Origin: Ruminococcus sp. UNK.MGS-30
GTDB taxonomy: Bacteria; Bacillota; Clostridia; Oscillospirales; Ruminococcaceae
Direction: 5' to 3'
Assembly (NCBI GenBank): GCA_000980705.1
Contig: LBCK01000002.1
Location: 372,001-436,000, forward strand
Length of the DNA: 64,000 nt
The translations under genes and the position numbers were made by a program. Positions 50,012-58,579 of the stretch are shown here, in pieces. Below the pieces are notes generated by a model. That model saw only the letters and a list, made by a program, of their open reading frames with translations, did not search any database and had not been told where the DNA came from. The stretch's first letter is position 1. Every line of letters starts with the position of its first letter.

Positions 50012-50770
50012 TTACTGATAGTGTGCCAGAAACTGCTTGGTGCGCTCCTGCGTCGGACGTTCAAAGATCTGCTCCGGAGCGCCTTCCTCTACAATGTAAC
50101 CGTCTGCCATAAAGATCACACGATTGGAAATGGCTCTGGCAAAGCTCATTTCATGGGTAACAATTACCATTGTCATGTGATCGTCTGCCAGCAGCCGGAT
50201 GACTTCCAGAATTTCTCCGGTCAGTTCCGGGTCGAGGGCAGAAGTCGGCTCGTCAAAGAATAAAATCGAGGGAGACATCGCCAGCGCACGGACGATCGCC
50301 ACACGCTGCTGCTGTCCGCCGGACAGTTCACAGGGATATGCTTTCGCCTTGTCTGCCAGCCCCACCTTTTTCAGCAGTTCCATTGCCGTCTGCTCTGCCT
50401 CTGCACGGCTTTTTTTCAGAATTAGCCGTGGTGCCTCGGTAATGTTTCGCAGGACGGAATAGTGCGGAAAAAGGTTAAAGTTCTGGAATACCAACCCGAA
50501 GTAGTGCTGGATTTTGCGGAACTCTGTCTTCGGCGCATAGACCGGACGCTTGCCGTCCTCAGCGCTGACTGCAAGCTGATCCATGTACGAGATCTTGCCG
50601 CTGGAGAGGGTCTCCAGGAAAGTGCAGCAGCGGAGCAGTGTGGATTTTCCCGAACCGGACGGACCGATGATCGAAACAACTTCTCCCGGCTTTACGAAAA
50701 AGGAGATATCTTTCAAAACCTGCACGTCTCCGAAATGCTTTTGCAGGTGTTCAACTTCTAAGTAATTCAA
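50012..50770 (-). CDS. Polar amino-acid ABC transporter ATPase (GlnQ-like), transporter 1
   Basis: This 252-residue ATP-binding subunit of an amino-acid importer has Walker [15 protein letters not shown]-loop LVFQNFNLFPHYSV, signature LSGGQQQRVAIVRAL, Walker [15 protein letters not shown] and the switch His in VTHEMSFARAI. It starts with TTG behind GAGGTG at 6 bases. It is the last gene of a three-gene operon with a permease and a lipoprotein binding protein. Confidence 0.95.
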   Translation of the reverse strand: MNYLEVEHLQKHFGDVQVLKDISFFVKPGEVVSIIGPSGSGKSTLLRCCTFLETLSSGKISYMDQLAVSAEDGKRPVYAPKTEFRKIQHYFGLVFQNFNLFPHYSVLRNITEAPRLILKKSRAEAEQTAMELLKKVGLADKAKAYPCELSGGQQQRVAIVRALAMSPSILFFDEPTSALDPELTGEILEVIRLLADDHMTMVIVTHEMSFARAISNRVIFMADGYIVEEGAPEQIFERPTQERTKQFLAHYQ

Positions 50771-50781
50771 TGCGGCACCTC

Positions 50782-51435
50782 TTAAATTTTGTAGTAGTTC
50801 AATTTCTTTTCCAGCAGAGACATCAGACCGGCAACGATCAGGTTAAAGGCATAGTAGAAAATTGCAGCAGCCAGATAGGGCAGCATAGATGTTTCTGCGG
50901 CAGCGATCATTTGTGTTTCTGTGAACAATTCGATGTAAGAAATTGCAAATGCCAGGGAAGTGTCCTTGACCAGTGTGATAGACTCGTTGGTCACTGCCGG
51001 AAGAACACGCTTTATCATCTGCGGCGTAATAATGCGCAGGAATTTCTGCATCCGGCTGTAGCCCAGGATCTTTGCGGCCTCGTGCTGTCCCACCGGGATC
51101 GACTGAATGCCGCTGCGGAAAATTTCTGCAAAGTAGGCAGCATAGTTCAGCGAGAACGCAATGATGACTGCCCAAAAGCGGTAGTTCGTGGTCAAAGGCA
51201 GACCAAACAGGAAATACTTGCCGAAATAGATGACCAGCAGCTGGAGCATCAGCGGTGTGCCACGTACCACAGAAATGTAAAACTTCATCAGCCATTGCAC
51301 AGGCTTCCAGGCATACATCCGTGCCACGCAGATCAGCAGACCCAGCGGCATGGAAAATACCAGAGTCAGCAGAAAGATCCACGTAGAACGCAGCATACTG
51401 TCGCTCAGCTGTGCAACAATATCAAAAAAAGACAT
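50782..51435 (-). CDS. Polar amino-acid ABC transporter permease, transporter 1
   Basis: This 217-residue inner-membrane permease of the HisMQ family has about five transmembrane helices and the EAA loop (GQHEAAKILGYSRMQKFLRI, then TPQMIKRVLPAVTNE). The N-terminal MSFFDIVAQLSDSML precedes the first helix. It is followed 11 bases later by the ATPase gene. The substrate cannot be read from sequence beyond polar amino acids. Confidence 0.93.
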   Translation of the reverse strand: MSFFDIVAQLSDSMLRSTWIFLLTLVFSMPLGLLICVARMYAWKPVQWLMKFYISVVRGTPLMLQLLVIYFGKYFLFGLPLTTNYRFWAVIIAFSLNYAAYFAEIFRSGIQSIPVGQHEAAKILGYSRMQKFLRIITPQMIKRVLPAVTNESITLVKDTSLAFAISYIELFTETQMIAAAETSMLPYLAAAIFYYAFNLIVAGLMSLLEKKLNYYKI

Positions 51436-51456
51436 AACAAGATTCCTTTCGGAGAT

Positions 51457-52260
51457 TTAGTCAATGACAGAATCCGTCAGATCCCACTTTTCAGCGATCT
51501 CAGCAAATTTGCCGTCCTTGCGCATTTCGTCCAGTGTTTTCTGCACCTTGTCACGCAGCTCAGTGTTGTTCTTTGCAAAACCAACGGCATACTGCTCTGC
51601 GGACAGAACGTCGTCCAGGATCTTGTATTCGCCGTCACGGGATTCCATCTGATACTTTGCAACGCCGATATCCATAGCGATTGCCTCGACTGCATTGGAA
51701 TCCAGGTTCATGAATGCGGTGTTGTAATCGGAGACAACGACCAGTTCCTTGAAGGAGTCCTTCAGTTCCTTGTTGTCGTCCTCTTTCAGTGCAGCCTCTG
51801 CGGAAGAGTCTGTCTGTACGGCAACGCTCTTTCCGGCGAGGTCAGCAAATGTGGCAATGCCGCTGTCAGCCTTGACCACAAATACCTGGGAGTTGTCAAC
51901 GTACGGGTCTGTCCAGGCATATTCATCCTCACGGCCGTTCATGGTGAAACCGTTCCAGATGCAGCTGATGGTGCCGGAGTTCAGCTCCATGTCCTTTGCA
52001 TTCCAGTCGATGGGCTGCTTGACCAGTTCCCAGTCGTTCCGCTTGCAGACCTCTGCCGCCAGATCCAGGTCGAATCCCACGTATTCGCCGTTTTCATCCT
52101 GATAGCCGTAAGGCGGAAATGCAGCGTCAAAGCCAACGATAAACTTTTCCTTGTCGGCGCTCTTCTTGCCGTCGCTGCTGCTGCCGCAGCCTGCCAGAGA
52201 AAATACCATTGTGCCTGCTGCAATGCCTGCCATCAGACGTGTTGTCCAGTTCTTTTTCAT
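51457..52260 (-). CDS. Amino-acid-binding lipoprotein, transporter 1
   Basis: This 267-residue family-3 solute-binding protein has a lipoprotein signal (AGTMVFSLAGCGSSSDG, Cys for lipidation). It follows the normal family order: an N-lobe entry (FIVGFDAAFPPYGYQDENGE, VGFDLDLAAEVC) and later the C-lobe (FADLAGKSVAVQTDSSAEAA, EQYAVGFAKNNTELRDKVQK). The start at 52260 follows AGGAGCG; the frame extends upstream without a site. It gives a useful contrast with the permuted homologue encoded divergently nearby. Confidence 0.93.
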   Translation of the reverse strand: MKKNWTTRLMAGIAAGTMVFSLAGCGSSSDGKKSADKEKFIVGFDAAFPPYGYQDENGEYVGFDLDLAAEVCKRNDWELVKQPIDWNAKDMELNSGTISCIWNGFTMNGREDEYAWTDPYVDNSQVFVVKADSGIATFADLAGKSVAVQTDSSAEAALKEDDNKELKDSFKELVVVSDYNTAFMNLDSNAVEAIAMDIGVAKYQMESRDGEYKILDDVLSAEQYAVGFAKNNTELRDKVQKTLDEMRKDGKFAEIAEKWDLTDSVID

Positions 52261-52414
52261 ACCAAAAACGCTCCTTTTTTCTGATCCGTGTGGTGGTACA
52301 GAATACATCCTGCCGGAAGACGGGATGCCTTTCTGTCATGCAGTTGTTCTCATCGTGTGAGAGCAGTTTCTCAGCGCTTTACGGCGCTACTACATTATTA
52401 CAAAAACAGTTTTT

Positions 52415-52443
52415 ATTATAACATGGTTTTCCGGTTCTGTCAA
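52415..52443 (-). promoter_or_regulatory. Promoter of transporter operon 1
   Basis: On the minus strand a consensus TTGACA and TATAAT are 17 bases apart, giving a leader of about 150 bases. The leader has small hairpins but no riboswitch that I recognise. Confidence 0.85.
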
Positions 52444-52525
52444 CCGGGTTTGACGTGGAAAATGAAAGAATTTATCAACATAAGACTGCAAAAACGCAAA
52501 AAAATCAAAAAAGGGCGAAAATGAC

Positions 52526-52554
52526 TTGCATTCTTTCCCGTTTTCGATTATAAT
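52526..52554 (+). promoter_or_regulatory. Promoter of transporter operon 2
   Basis: TTGCAT and TATAAT are 17 bases apart. A 174-bp palindromic element lies between this promoter and the first gene, so it would be transcribed as part of the leader. Confidence 0.75.
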
Positions 52555-52572
52555 AGAAAAGAATTGCATTAA

Positions 52573-52746
52573 AGGCAACACCGCACAAAGCCCGCCTAGC
52601 GGCTTTGCACGCAATCTGCTTGCTGATTTTCCGTCATACTGCACAGAAATCCCTTGACATACGGCAGTATGCCTGCGGAATTTCTGTGCAATCTGCCGAA
52701 AAATCCGGCTTCGCATCTTACGCACAAGCTTTGTGCGGTGTTGCCT
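52573..52746. repeat. MITE-like palindromic element in the leader of transporter 2
   Basis: The 174-bp element has perfect 19-bp terminal inverted repeats (AGGCAACACCGCACAAAGC) and a possible TAAA target duplication. A nested inner repeat (TGCACAGAAAT / ATTTCTGTGCA) follows inside. It has no coding capacity. Confidence 0.7.
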
Positions 52747-52799
52747 AAAGCAATATTAGCCGTGTCAGCAAAAGGACTGACAGAAAGGAAGTTTTTTGT

Positions 52800-53585
52800 A
52801 TGAAAAAAGCAACGAAAACGATCGCACTCCTGGCAGCAAGCGCAATGCTCGCCGTATCCATGACCGCCTGCGGCACACCGGCAAACACCGTGTTCAGCGC
52901 AGACGATCTGAAGGGAAAGACCATCGGCGCACAGCTGGGTACGACCGGTTATATTTATGCAGGTGATGTCGAGGATGCCAAGGTTGAGCCGTACAACAAG
53001 GGTGCAGACGCAGTGCAGGCACTGAAGCAGGGCAAGCTGGATGCCGTTATCATCGACAGCGAGCCGGCAAAGGCATTCGTAGCAAAGAACGATACGCTGA
53101 AAATTCTGGACGATCCGTTTGCAGAAGAGGAATATGCTATCGCTTATAAGAAGGGCAATGATGAGCTGGGACAGAAGCTGGACGACGCACTGACCAAGCT
53201 GAAAGAGGACGGCACACTGGATGAGATCGTCAGCCACTGGATCGGTGACGATGCAGACCAGCAGTCCTACACACGGGATGACAGCGTAGAGCGCACCGGA
53301 ACACTGGTTATGGCAACAAACGCTGAATTCCCGCCGTATGAGAGCGTAGACGGAGATACCATCGTTGGTGTCGATGTGGATATGATGCAGGCTGTCTGCG
53401 ATGAGATCGGCATGGAACTGAAAGTGGAAAACATGGAATTCGACTCCATCATCGCTGCCGTACAGTCCGGCAAGGCAGATGTTGGCGTAGCCGGCATGAC
53501 CGTAACTCCGGATCGTGAAGAAAACGTATCTTTCACACAGGGCTATGCGACCACAACACAGGTCATCATTGTCCGGAAAGACTAA
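52800..53585 (+). CDS. Circularly permuted amino-acid-binding lipoprotein, transporter 2
   Basis: This 261-residue lipoprotein (MLAVSMTACGTP, Cys 24) belongs to solute-binding family 3, but its halves are swapped. Residues ~33-150 are the family's usual second part (DLKGKTIGAQLGTTGYIYAG, LDAVIIDSEPAKAF, EYAIAYKKGNDEL, DEIVSHWIG). Residues ~167-261 are the usual first part (GTLVMATNAEFPPYESV, IVGVDVDMMQAVC, SGKADVGVAGMTVTPDREEN). The joint at 150-166 is a short acidic linker. It leads a complete permease/ATPase operon, so it is presumably functional. Confidence 0.92.
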   Translation: MKKATKTIALLAASAMLAVSMTACGTPANTVFSADDLKGKTIGAQLGTTGYIYAGDVEDAKVEPYNKGADAVQALKQGKLDAVIIDSEPAKAFVAKNDTLKILDDPFAEEEYAIAYKKGNDELGQKLDDALTKLKEDGTLDEIVSHWIGDDADQQSYTRDDSVERTGTLVMATNAEFPPYESVDGDTIVGVDVDMMQAVCDEIGMELKVENMEFDSIIAAVQSGKADVGVAGMTVTPDREENVSFTQGYATTTQVIIVRKD

Positions 53586-53600
53586 CAGGAGACAGCGGCC

Positions 53601-54302
53601 GTGAATTTTATTGATAACTTTATAACTAAGTTCCACTCTACGTTTATCGAGAAGGATCGCTGGATGTACCTGCTGGACGGCTTAAAGACCACGCTGCTGA
53701 TTACATTTTTTGCGGTGATCCTGGGCATGGTGCTGGGCTTTCTCATTGCGATCATCCGCTCGACCCATGATAAGACCGGAAAGCTGGGATTTCTGAATGT
53801 CCTGGCACGGATCTATCTGACTGTGATCCGTGGAACGCCTGTCGTTGTACAGCTGCTGATTATCTACTTTGTTATTTTTGCCTCGGTGAATGTGGGAAAA
53901 ACCTTTGTGGCGGTGCTTGCATTCGGCTTGAACTCTGCGGCGTATGTGGCAGAGATCGTGCGTTCCGGCATCATGTCCATTGACAACGGACAGTTTGAGG
54001 CAAGCTCCAGTCTGGGACTGAACTATCCCAAGACACTGCTCTCTGTCATCCTGCCCCAGGCGTTCAAGAACGTGCTGCCGGCACTGGCAAACGAGTGCAT
54101 CGTACTGCTGAAAGAGACCTCTGTTGCCGGCTATATTGCGGTCATCGACTTAACCAAAGGCGGCGATATCATCCGCAGTCAGACCTATGAGGCATTCTTG
54201 CCACTGATCGCCGTTGCGCTGATCTATCTGATTATGGTCATGATTCTGAGTTCTCTGGTAACACGTCTGGAAAGGAGGCTGGCACGCAGTGATCGAGGTT
54301 AA
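53601..54302 (+). CDS. Polar amino-acid ABC transporter permease, transporter 2
   Basis: This 233-residue HisMQ-type permease has helices such as [20 protein letters not shown] and the EAA loop in [20 protein letters not shown] ahead of [16 protein letters not shown]. It starts with GTG after AGGAG, 15 bases behind the permuted binding protein. Its 3' end overlaps the ATPase start by 14 bases. Confidence 0.93.
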   Translation: MNFIDNFITKFHSTFIEKDRWMYLLDGLKTTLLITFFAVILGMVLGFLIAIIRSTHDKTGKLGFLNVLARIYLTVIRGTPVVVQLLIIYFVIFASVNVGKTFVAVLAFGLNSAAYVAEIVRSGIMSIDNGQFEASSSLGLNYPKTLLSVILPQAFKNVLPALANECIVLLKETSVAGYIAVIDLTKGGDIIRSQTYEAFLPLIAVALIYLIMVMILSSLVTRLERRLARSDRG

Positions 54303-55014
54303 ACATCTGGACAAGTCTTTCGGCGATCTCCACATTCTGAAAGACATTTCCACCAACATTGAAAAGGGCGAAAAAGTGGTCATTATCGGACCGTCCGGTT
54401 CCGGTAAGAGTACCTTTCTCCGGTGTCTGAACCGCCTGGAACAGCCCAGCGGCGGACAGATCCTGTTCGAGGGCGAGGACTTGACACATATGCCTGACCG
54501 TCAGCTTTACGCCGTGCGGCAGAAAATGGGCATGGTGTTCCAGCACTTCCACCTGTTTCCCCATCTGACCATCCAGAAAAACATTACCCTTGCACCGGTA
54601 AAGCTCAAGCGTATGACACAGGCGGAGGCAGATCAGAAAGCCGCTGAGCTGCTGGAAAAGGTGGGACTTTCCGACAAGGCGAACCAGTACCCGAACCAGC
54701 TTTCCGGCGGACAGAAACAGCGTATCGCCATTGCACGTGCGCTTGCCATGAACCCGGATGTGATGCTGTTCGATGAGCCGACCTCTGCCCTTGACCCGGA
54801 AATGGTAGGAGAGGTTCTGAGTCTGATGCGTGAACTGGCAGACGACGGCATGACTATGGTTGTCGTGACCCACGAAATGGGATTCGCCAAAGAAGTGGCA
54901 TCCCGTGTGATGTTCATGGACGGCGGCAAAATCGTGGAAGAAAACGAACCGCAGGAATTTTTCAGCAATCCGAAAAATCCCCGTCTCCGGGAATTCCTTT
55001 CCAAGGTACTGTAA
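54289..55014 (+). CDS. Polar amino-acid ABC transporter ATPase (GlnQ-like), transporter 2
   Basis: This 241-residue ATPase has all motifs: [56 protein letters not shown] and [11 protein letters not shown]. It starts with GTG inside the permease gene behind GGAGG, so translation is coupled. A GNAT gene begins one base after its stop. Confidence 0.95.
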   Translation: MIEVKHLDKSFGDLHILKDISTNIEKGEKVVIIGPSGSGKSTFLRCLNRLEQPSGGQILFEGEDLTHMPDRQLYAVRQKMGMVFQHFHLFPHLTIQKNITLAPVKLKRMTQAEADQKAAELLEKVGLSDKANQYPNQLSGGQKQRIAIARALAMNPDVMLFDEPTSALDPEMVGEVLSLMRELADDGMTMVVVTHEMGFAKEVASRVMFMDGGKIVEENEPQEFFSNPKNPRLREFLSKVL

Positions 55015-55015
55015 G

Positions 55016-55435
55016 ATGGCATACACCGTGAAAATCTCGGACAGGCTGCTGCCGAAATGTGCGTACATCCGGAAAGCCGTGTTCATGGAAGAGCAGGGCT
55101 TTCAGCAGGAGTTTGACGAGATCGACGACCGAGCCTATCACGCACTGATCCTGGACGGCGAAACGCCGGCGGCAGTGGGACGGCTGTATACCGAAGATGG
55201 AAAAACATACATCATCGGACGGATCGCCGTTATGCCGTCGTATCGGGGAAAGCATCTGGGCGAACGTGTGGTGACTGCTCTGGAAGAGCAGGCGAAGGCT
55301 TGCGGCGCAGCGAGCATTGCACTTTCCGCACAGTGCCGTGTGGCAGGCTTTTATGAAAAGCTGGGCTATACCCAGACGGATGATTTTCACATGGACGAGT
55401 TTTGTCCCCATGTGACCATGCGGAAACAGTTATAA
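55016..55435 (+). CDS. GNAT-family N-acetyltransferase
   Basis: This 139-residue acetyltransferase of the ElaA/YjcF-like kind has the acetyl-CoA loop in RIAVMPSYRGKHLGERVVTA and a C-terminal AGFYEKLGYTQTDDFHMDEF. It is coupled to the ATPase gene with no gap. Its substrate is unknown; transporter operons often include such enzymes for modifying imported amino compounds. Confidence 0.88.
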   Translation: MAYTVKISDRLLPKCAYIRKAVFMEEQGFQQEFDEIDDRAYHALILDGETPAAVGRLYTEDGKTYIIGRIAVMPSYRGKHLGERVVTALEEQAKACGAASIALSAQCRVAGFYEKLGYTQTDDFHMDEFCPHVTMRKQL

Positions 55436-55460
55436 AAGTCTGTCGGCGTACTTTTTGGAA

Positions 55461-55508
55461 TGTCCCCCTTGAAAAGGGGGATGTCAGCGTAAGCTGACAG
55501 GGGGATTA
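55461..55508. repeat. Small palindromic repeat
   Basis: TCCCCCTT pairs with AAGGGGGA, and TGTCAGC pairs with GCTGACA just beyond, ending in a second AGGGGGA. It looks like an interspersed palindromic repeat or mRNA-end hairpin. Only one copy was seen in the window. Confidence 0.5.
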
Positions 55509-55605
55509 TCCCAAATGCTTGTATACTTTCAAACATTTTCCCTTTATTTCTCAAAAAGCAGCGTGGTTTGCACACCTGGATGTATTAACAAGTTCTAAGA
55601 GAAGT

Positions 55606-55640
55606 ACAGCACATCGAAACATTTCGGTGTGCTGTTTTTT
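55606..55640 (+). terminator. Terminator before the fucose operon
   Basis: ACAGCACATCGAAA pairs with TTTCGGTGTGCTGT around CA, followed by TTTTTT. It is most likely the end of the transporter 2/GNAT transcript. Confidence 0.8.
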
Positions 55641-55798
55641 ATGAAAAGTATCTGCGGCTGTTCCGAAAAAACACCGGAAAACGAAAAAAGCCCCGAAACG
55701 GAAAGATTTTTTCCCTTTGCAATTCACAATATTGTTTGTAAATATGAGAAAGAAACATATTATTCATCAAAATAAATGTAAATTTCTGCTGAAAAAGC

Positions 55799-55827
55799 TG
55801 GACAATTCCATCTGAAAAATGTATAAT
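55799..55827 (+). promoter_or_regulatory. Promoter of the fucose operon
   Basis: TGGACA and TATAAT are 17 bases apart, giving a ~145-base leader before the aldolase gene. No clear catabolite-repression or regulator site is visible in the leader. Confidence 0.65.
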
Positions 55828-55976
55828 GAACTAGGGCAGTTTGTGCAGGGCGTATTTGGAGGCCCTGCCGATGCCGTTTTGCAGCAGAGACTGTGGGATT
55901 CGCAGAATGTTTCCGCAGGCTCGCAGTACAGACAGACTTCACACGAGGTGGAGCAGATCTGACACAGGAGGATCAT

Positions 55977-56666
55977 ATGAACGAACAGGAAATCAAAGAA
56001 CAGCTTTGCGACATCTGTCATAAGATGTGGCAGCTGGGCTGGGTGGCAGCGAATGACGGAAATGTTTCCGTCAAGCTGGAGGACGGCACGTTCTTCGCCA
56101 CCCCGACTGGCATGAGCAAGAGCTTCATCACGCCGGACAAGCTGGTGCGGATCAACGACAAAGGCGAGGTGCTGAAGGGCGCTCCGGGACTTCGCCCGTC
56201 CTCGGAGATCAAGATGCACCTTTGCTGCTACCGGGAACGCCCGGACGTAGGCGCTGTGCTGCACGCACATCCGCCGGTGGCGACGGGCTATGCCGTGGCA
56301 AACAAGGCGCTGGATGAGTACACCATGATCGAATCGGTCATTGCCATCGGTTCTGTACCGGTAACGCCTTACGGCACGCCGTCTACCGATGAAGTGCCGG
56401 AGGCGATCAAGCCCTATTTGCAGGAGCATGACGTAATGCTGCTCCAGAATCACGGCGCACTGACAGTGGGCGCAGACCTTATCACAGCATACTACCGCAT
56501 GGAAACGCTGGAACTCTTTGCGAAGATCTCCCTCAATGCCCATCTGCTGGGCGGCGCACAGGAGATCTCCCGAGAGAACATCGACCGGCTTTGCAGTATG
56601 CGTGCGCAGTACGGCGTGACCGGAAAGCATCCGGGATATAAGAAGTATCCCAACGGACAGAACTAA
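55977..56666 (+). CDS. fucA: L-fuculose-1-phosphate aldolase (class II aldolase/adducin)
   Basis: This 229-residue zinc aldolase splits fuculose-1-phosphate into dihydroxyacetone phosphate and lactaldehyde. Family marks are WVAANDGNVSVKL, the zinc ligands in LHAHPPVATGYAV, and LLQNHGALTVGADL. The ATG at 55977 follows AGGAGG at 5 bases. It leads a four-gene run with mutarotase, kinase and isomerase, which supports the fucose assignment over other class II aldolases. Confidence 0.9.
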   Translation: MNEQEIKEQLCDICHKMWQLGWVAANDGNVSVKLEDGTFFATPTGMSKSFITPDKLVRINDKGEVLKGAPGLRPSSEIKMHLCCYRERPDVGAVLHAHPPVATGYAVANKALDEYTMIESVIAIGSVPVTPYGTPSTDEVPEAIKPYLQEHDVMLLQNHGALTVGADLITAYYRMETLELFAKISLNAHLLGGAQEISRENIDRLCSMRAQYGVTGKHPGYKKYPNGQN

Positions 56667-56678
56667 GCGGAGGGTCTT

Positions 56679-57122
56679 ATGCTGAAACATATTCCGCCGA
56701 TTCTGACCCCGGAACTGCTGAAAGTGTTGATGGAAATGGGACACGGCGACGAAATCGTGATCGCAGACGGCAATTTTCCCGGTGCTGCCATTGCACAGCG
56801 TCTGATCCGTCTGGACGGCCACGGCGTGCCAGAGATTCTGGATGCCGTGATGCGCTTTCTGCCTCTGGACAGCTATACCGAAAAACCGGTTGGGCTGATG
56901 GCAGTTGTGCCGGGTGACCCGGTGAAACCCACGATCTGGGAGGACTACCGGTGCATCCTGGACAAGCACGAGCCGAAACGTCCGGAGATCGAATATATGG
57001 AACGCTTTGCGTTCTATGAACGTGCCAAGAAGGCATATGCCGTCATTGCCACCGGCGAAACGGCGATCTATGCCAACATCCTGCTGAAAAAGGGCGTTGT
57101 TCTGCCGGAGGATATGGCATGA
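56679..57122 (+). CDS. fucU: L-fucose mutarotase (RbsD/FucU family)
   Basis: This 147-residue protein interconverts fucose anomers. The family pattern is clear: LLKVLMEMGHGDEIVIADGN with the conserved His and Asp, and the C-terminal FYERAKKAYAVIATGETAIY. It starts 12 bases after the aldolase gene and overlaps the kinase start by four bases (ATGA). Confidence 0.92.
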   Translation: MLKHIPPILTPELLKVLMEMGHGDEIVIADGNFPGAAIAQRLIRLDGHGVPEILDAVMRFLPLDSYTEKPVGLMAVVPGDPVKPTIWEDYRCILDKHEPKRPEIEYMERFAFYERAKKAYAVIATGETAIYANILLKKGVVLPEDMA

Positions 57123-58570
57123 ACCGCTATGTACTGGCGCTGGATCTGGGCGCCTCTTCCGGCAGAGCCATGCTGGCAGCCTATGACGGGGAAAAGATCC
57201 GTCTCCGGGAAGTACACCGCTTTTCCAACGACCCTGTTGCCAAAGACGGCAGACTGTACTGGAACGTCCCTCAGCTGATGCGTGAGATCGAGCAGGGAAT
57301 GCAGGCGGCGTATGAAATTGCGCCCTATGAAAGCATTGCCATTGATACCTGGGGCGTAGACTACGGACTGCTGAAAGCCGACGGAACGCTCCTGGAACTG
57401 CCCCGGCACTATCGGGACAGCCGCACCAGCGGCATTCTGAAAAAGGCAGAAGAATCCATCACAGCGGCAGACCTGTATGCCCGGACGGGAACCCAGGTCA
57501 TGGAGATCAACACCCTGTTCCAGCTGATCTGCGACCAGGAGAGCGGCAGGTTGGATGACTGCGAAGTGATGCTGCCGATGCCGGATTTGTTTGCCTATCT
57601 GCTGACCGGAACGGTTTCGACAGAACGCTCCATCGCCAGCACCACGCAGATGGTCTCGGCGAAGACCGGCACATGGGACGAGGAACTCCTGTCGCTTTTC
57701 CACATTCCCCACCGGATTCTGCCGGAAATTGTGGAAAGCGGTACAGACAAAGGCACACTTTCCCCGGCGGTGCAGCAGCGGCTGGGACTTCCGGCGATTC
57801 GTGTTGCGGCAGTCTGCGGACACGACACCCAGTGTGCGGCATTTGCGGCACCGGCTAAGACAGAGCGGCATATCTTTCTGAGCTGCGGCACATGGTCGCT
57901 GTTCGGCACAGAGCTGGAACAGCCGGTTCTGACGGAGCAGGCGGCTGCGCTGGCGCTTTCCAACGAAGTGGGCTACGGCAGAAAGGTGACGCTGCTGAAA
58001 AATATCATCGGGCTGTGGCTACTCCAGGAGTCCCGCCGGGAATATGCCCGGCAGGGTGAGAACTACAGCTTTGCCGAGATCGAGACCATGGCGAGACAGT
58101 GCCACGAGCCGTCCTGTTATATCGACCCGGACGACCCGGTTTTCACACCGTCCGGAAATATTCCGCAGCGTGTGCAGGCGTACTGCCGCAAAACCGGACA
58201 GCATATCCCTGAAACGCCGGGTGCCGTTTTCCGCTGCATTTATGAGAGCCTGGCGCTGAAATACAGCCGGGCGCTGGAAGATCTGGAGGCTTGCACCGGG
58301 GCGCATTATCCGGTGATCCATATGCTGGGTGGCGGCGTGAAAGACGGCTTTCTCTGCCAGCTCACTGCGGATTTCTGCCAGCGGCAGGTGACTGCCGGCC
58401 CTGTTGAGGCGACAGTCTACGGAAACGCAGCCATCCAGCTGCTGAACCTGAATGCAATTGAAACACCGGATGCGGCACGGCGTTGTATTGCCGCATCTGA
58501 AACCATGAGAAATTATCACCCGGGAACATACCCGGCGTCTATATATTCCAAAAAAACTTCAAAGAAATGA
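57119..58570 (+). CDS. Fuculokinase/rhamnulokinase-type sugar kinase
   Basis: This 483-residue FGGY-family kinase has the phosphate loop in ALDLGASSGRAMLAAY, IAIDTWGVDYGLL, SCGTWSLFGTEL and the C-terminal HMLGGGVKDGFLCQLTADF. By family it is closest to rhamnulokinase-type enzymes. By operon it should phosphorylate L-fuculose. It is translationally coupled to the mutarotase gene. The exact sugar needs an assay. Confidence 0.88.
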   Translation: MNRYVLALDLGASSGRAMLAAYDGEKIRLREVHRFSNDPVAKDGRLYWNVPQLMREIEQGMQAAYEIAPYESIAIDTWGVDYGLLKADGTLLELPRHYRDSRTSGILKKAEESITAADLYARTGTQVMEINTLFQLICDQESGRLDDCEVMLPMPDLFAYLLTGTVSTERSIASTTQMVSAKTGTWDEELLSLFHIPHRILPEIVESGTDKGTLSPAVQQRLGLPAIRVAAVCGHDTQCAAFAAPAKTERHIFLSCGTWSLFGTELEQPVLTEQAAALALSNEVGYGRKVTLLKNIIGLWLLQESRREYARQGENYSFAEIETMARQCHEPSCYIDPDDPVFTPSGNIPQRVQAYCRKTGQHIPETPGAVFRCIYESLALKYSRALEDLEACTGAHYPVIHMLGGGVKDGFLCQLTADFCQRQVTAGPVEATVYGNAAIQLLNLNAIETPDAARRCIAASETMRNYHPGTYPASIYSKKTSKK

Positions 58571-58579
58571 GGGAATATC

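Noticed and set aside
50770..52284. Long open frame of 504 codons on the plus strand opposite transporter operon 1
   Set aside because: It is antisense to three clear ABC-transporter genes, its product is rich in Cys and His with no domain, and it has no ribosome site.
55461..55508. Possible CRISPR-like repeat
   Set aside because: Only a single palindromic unit is present, with no regularly spaced copies; no CRISPR array was seen anywhere in the window.
55767..56969. 400-codon minus-strand frame opposite fucA and fucU
   Set aside because: Antisense shadow of two well-supported genes.
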